A DNA stretch of 5,799 nt from Planctomycetota bacterium (GTDB lineage: Bacteria > Planctomycetota > Phycisphaerae > Phycisphaerales > UBA1924), in assembly GCA_023412695.1 (NCBI GenBank), contig JAEYNG010000075.1, positions 1 to 5,799 on the forward strand, read 5' to 3'. Positions 4,284-5,799 of the stretch are shown piece after piece. How positions within the stretch are numbered: the first letter of the stretch is position 1; each line of letters begins with the position of its first letter. A model generated the notes under the pieces. It was given only the letters and a program-made list of their open reading frames with translations, was not told where the DNA came from and ran no database searches. The position numbers were made by a program, and so were the translations under genes.

Positions 4284-5799
4284 TCACGCCCTCCGGCGCA
4301 TCTCCGGCACGTGCCGCTGCAACGCCGCAACTACCGACGCCGGGTCGAGGCTTGTCCGTAGTGCGCCCAGTTCTTCGAGCATCTGCTCCGTCGCGGCGTC
4401 GCTCAGCGGTTCCGCGCCATCGCCCGCCCATGCGCGGATCCCCGGGTGCGAGGTCGGCCGCAACTGCTCCGAGGCATACGCCAGCTCTTCGTGGATCTTC
4501 TCCCCGGGCCGCGGACCGGTGAACGCGAGCCCGATCGACGGCCCGTGCACCTCCGCATCGCCGATCCGCGGCGAGAGGCCGTGCGCCCGCGCAAACCGCT
4601 CCGCGAGCTCGACGATCTTCACGGGCTCGCCCATGTCCAGCACGTACATCCCGGCGCGTCCGTGCGCCGTCACACCGTCCGCGCCGACCGGGTCGAGCGT
4701 CGCCGACTGCAGCACCAGCGTCGCCGCCTCATGAATTGTCATGAAGTAGCGCGTCATCCGCTCGTCGGTCACGGTGATCGGCCCGCCCTCGGCGAGCTGG
4801 CTTGACCAGATCGTCAGCACGCTGCACGCCGAGCCCAGCACGTTCCCGAACCGCACCATGCTAATCCGCGTCGAGATGCCCGGGCGCGTCGCCAGCCACG
4901 AGACATAGATCTCCGCCAGCCGCTTCGTCGCGCCCATCACGCTCGTCGGGTTCACCGCCTTGTCCGACGAGATCATCACGAACCGCTCCGCCCCGCACGC
5001 CGCCGCCGCGTCGGCGATCGCCTTCGTCCCGAACAGGTTGTTCGTCAGCGCATGCGCCGGATGGTCCTCCATCAGCGGCACGTGCTTGTGCGCCGCCGCG
5101 TGGAACACCGCGTGCGGACGCAGCTCGCGCAAGAGCCGCTCGGTTCCCGCGGCATCCACGACGTCATGCAGCACCGCCCGGCGCGCGATCCGCGGGAAAC
5201 GCTGCGCGATCTGCCGGTCGATCTCGAACAGCGCGTTCTCGCCGCGCTCCATGAGCACAAGCTGCGACGGCTCGAACCCGGCGCACAGCCGCGCAAGCTC
5301 CGAACCGATGCTCCCGCCCGCCCCGGTGATGAGCACGCGCTTCCCGGCGAGCACCGCCCCGACCGCCGCGCGATCGAGGCTGTACGGCTCTCGCCCGATC
5401 AGCCTCGCCATGTCGATGGCCGGCGTCGCCGCCAGCACCGCCGTCTCCGCGCTGCGGCCGCTCGCCGCGACCGTGCCGCCGGCCTCTTCCGACAGCAGAT
5501 CGCCCAGCGCGGGCACCGCCCGCTCTGCGATCCCCGCCAGCCGCAGCAACTCGCTCGTCCGCACCGCCGCCGCCGCGAATGCGCCCGGCAGGCTTACCAG
5601 CGCGACCCGCGGCCGAAGCGTCGCGGCGACCGCCGGAAGGTCCTCGATCGTCCCGAGCATCGGCACCGGCATCGCCGACCCTGCCGACGGCCGTGTCCCC
5701 TGCGGAATCAGGCACCCGCACACGACCGGCGCGTGCTCCATCCGTCCCAACGCGGCGTGTACCTGCACCACCGTTTCCGGCGTGCCGATCAACAGCACC
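4284..5799 (-). CDS. FlaA1/WbpM/CapD-like nucleotide-sugar 4,6-dehydratase, N-terminus cut by window edge
   Basis: An NAD(P)-dependent short-chain dehydrogenase/reductase acting on UDP-GlcNAc-type sugars, an early step in making modified sugars for capsule, O-antigen or glycoprotein. The frame is open to the right edge; 504 codons are visible. The first about 100 residues (LLIGTPETV... PMLGTIEDLPAV... VALVSLPG) match the CoA-binding-like domain that precedes the catalytic domain in FlaA1/PglF/WbpM proteins, whose full forms also carry four to five membrane helices, here off the edge. DMARLIGREPYSLD (129-142) is the linker. The catalytic Rossmann domain follows: ITGAGGSIGSELA (157-169), AAAHKHVPLMED (234-245), SSDKAVNPTSVMGATKRLAE (277-296), RFGNVLGS (316-323), TRYFMTIHEAA (349-359) and TGPRPGEKIHEEL (427-439). 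The usual SDR catalytic Tyr is Met288 in M-x-x-x-K, as in WbpM and PglF. The GTG at 5798 is a valine codon inside the gene, not a start. Substrate and product stereochemistry cannot be told. Confidence 0.95.
   Translation of the reverse strand, partial: VLLIGTPETVVQVHAALGRMEHAPVVCGCLIPQGTRPSAGSAMPVPMLGTIEDLPAVAATLRPRVALVSLPGAFAAAAVRTSELLRLAGIAERAVPALGDLLSEEAGGTVAASGRSAETAVLAATPAIDMARLIGREPYSLDRAAVGAVLAGKRVLITGAGGSIGSELARLCAGFEPSQLVLMERGENALFEIDRQIAQRFPRIARRAVLHDVVDAAGTERLLRELRPHAVFHAAAHKHVPLMEDHPAHALTNNLFGTKAIADAAAACGAERFVMISSDKAVNPTSVMGATKRLAEIYVSWLATRPGISTRISMVRFGNVLGSACSVLTIWSSQLAEGGPITVTDERMTRYFMTIHEAATLVLQSATLDPVGADGVTAHGRAGMYVLDMGEPVKIVELAERFARAHGLSPRIGDAEVHGPSIGLAFTGPRPGEKIHEELAYASEQLRPTSHPGIRAWAGDGAEPLSDAATEQMLEELGALRTSLDPASVVAALQRHVPEMRRRA

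Noticed and set aside
1..5799. Phage, transposon, CRISPR or defence system
   Set aside because: There are no transposase or integrase motifs, spaced repeats, tRNA or att-like repeats, or nuclease/effector domains; codon use is uniform across the window.

Overview
The window is high-GC, densely coded bacterial DNA. Every real gene shows strong G/C preference at third codon positions, which also produces long spurious open frames on the opposite strand. The mix of a BlaI/M56-peptidase pair, an RpsA-like S1 protein with glycine-rich tails, and poorly conserved Shine-Dalgarno sites suggests a planctomycete-like organism, perhaps of the Phycisphaerae. That placement is an inference from gene style and was not checked by any search.

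Layout from left to right. (1) Bases 1-1041 (minus) carry the N-terminal 347 codons of a membrane zinc peptidase of the M56 (BlaR1/MecR1) family. It starts with GTG and runs off the left edge, so its C-terminal region is not visible. (2) Bases 1038-1445 (minus) encode a complete BlaI/MecI-type winged-helix repressor whose stop overlaps the peptidase start (GTGA). Upstream is a perfect TACA-N2-TGTA-type palindrome that overlaps a plausible -10 box, so this looks like a self-regulated sensor-protease/repressor operon. (3) Bases 1737-3209 (plus) encode a 490-residue protein with four S1 RNA-binding domains, no visible Shine-Dalgarno site and glycine-rich segments at both ends. It is followed by a strong intrinsic terminator with a GAGA tetraloop. 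(4) On the minus strand, converging on that terminator, lie dut (dUTPase, 3280-3759) and, 32 bases upstream of it, a 118-residue coiled-coil protein of unknown function (3792-4148). (5) From 4284 to the right edge (minus) is the C-terminal 504 residues of a FlaA1/WbpM/CapD-like nucleotide-sugar 4,6-dehydratase, whose N-terminal part lies outside the window.

The units look functionally independent: a signal-responsive repressor/protease module, a translation-related RNA-binding protein, nucleotide-pool hygiene, and surface-polysaccharide sugar synthesis. I see no tRNA, rRNA, CRISPR array, insertion sequence, attachment site or recognisable defence system. The most interesting open questions are what the truncated M56 protein senses, whether the S1 gene controls its own translation, and what the small coiled-coil protein beside dut does.
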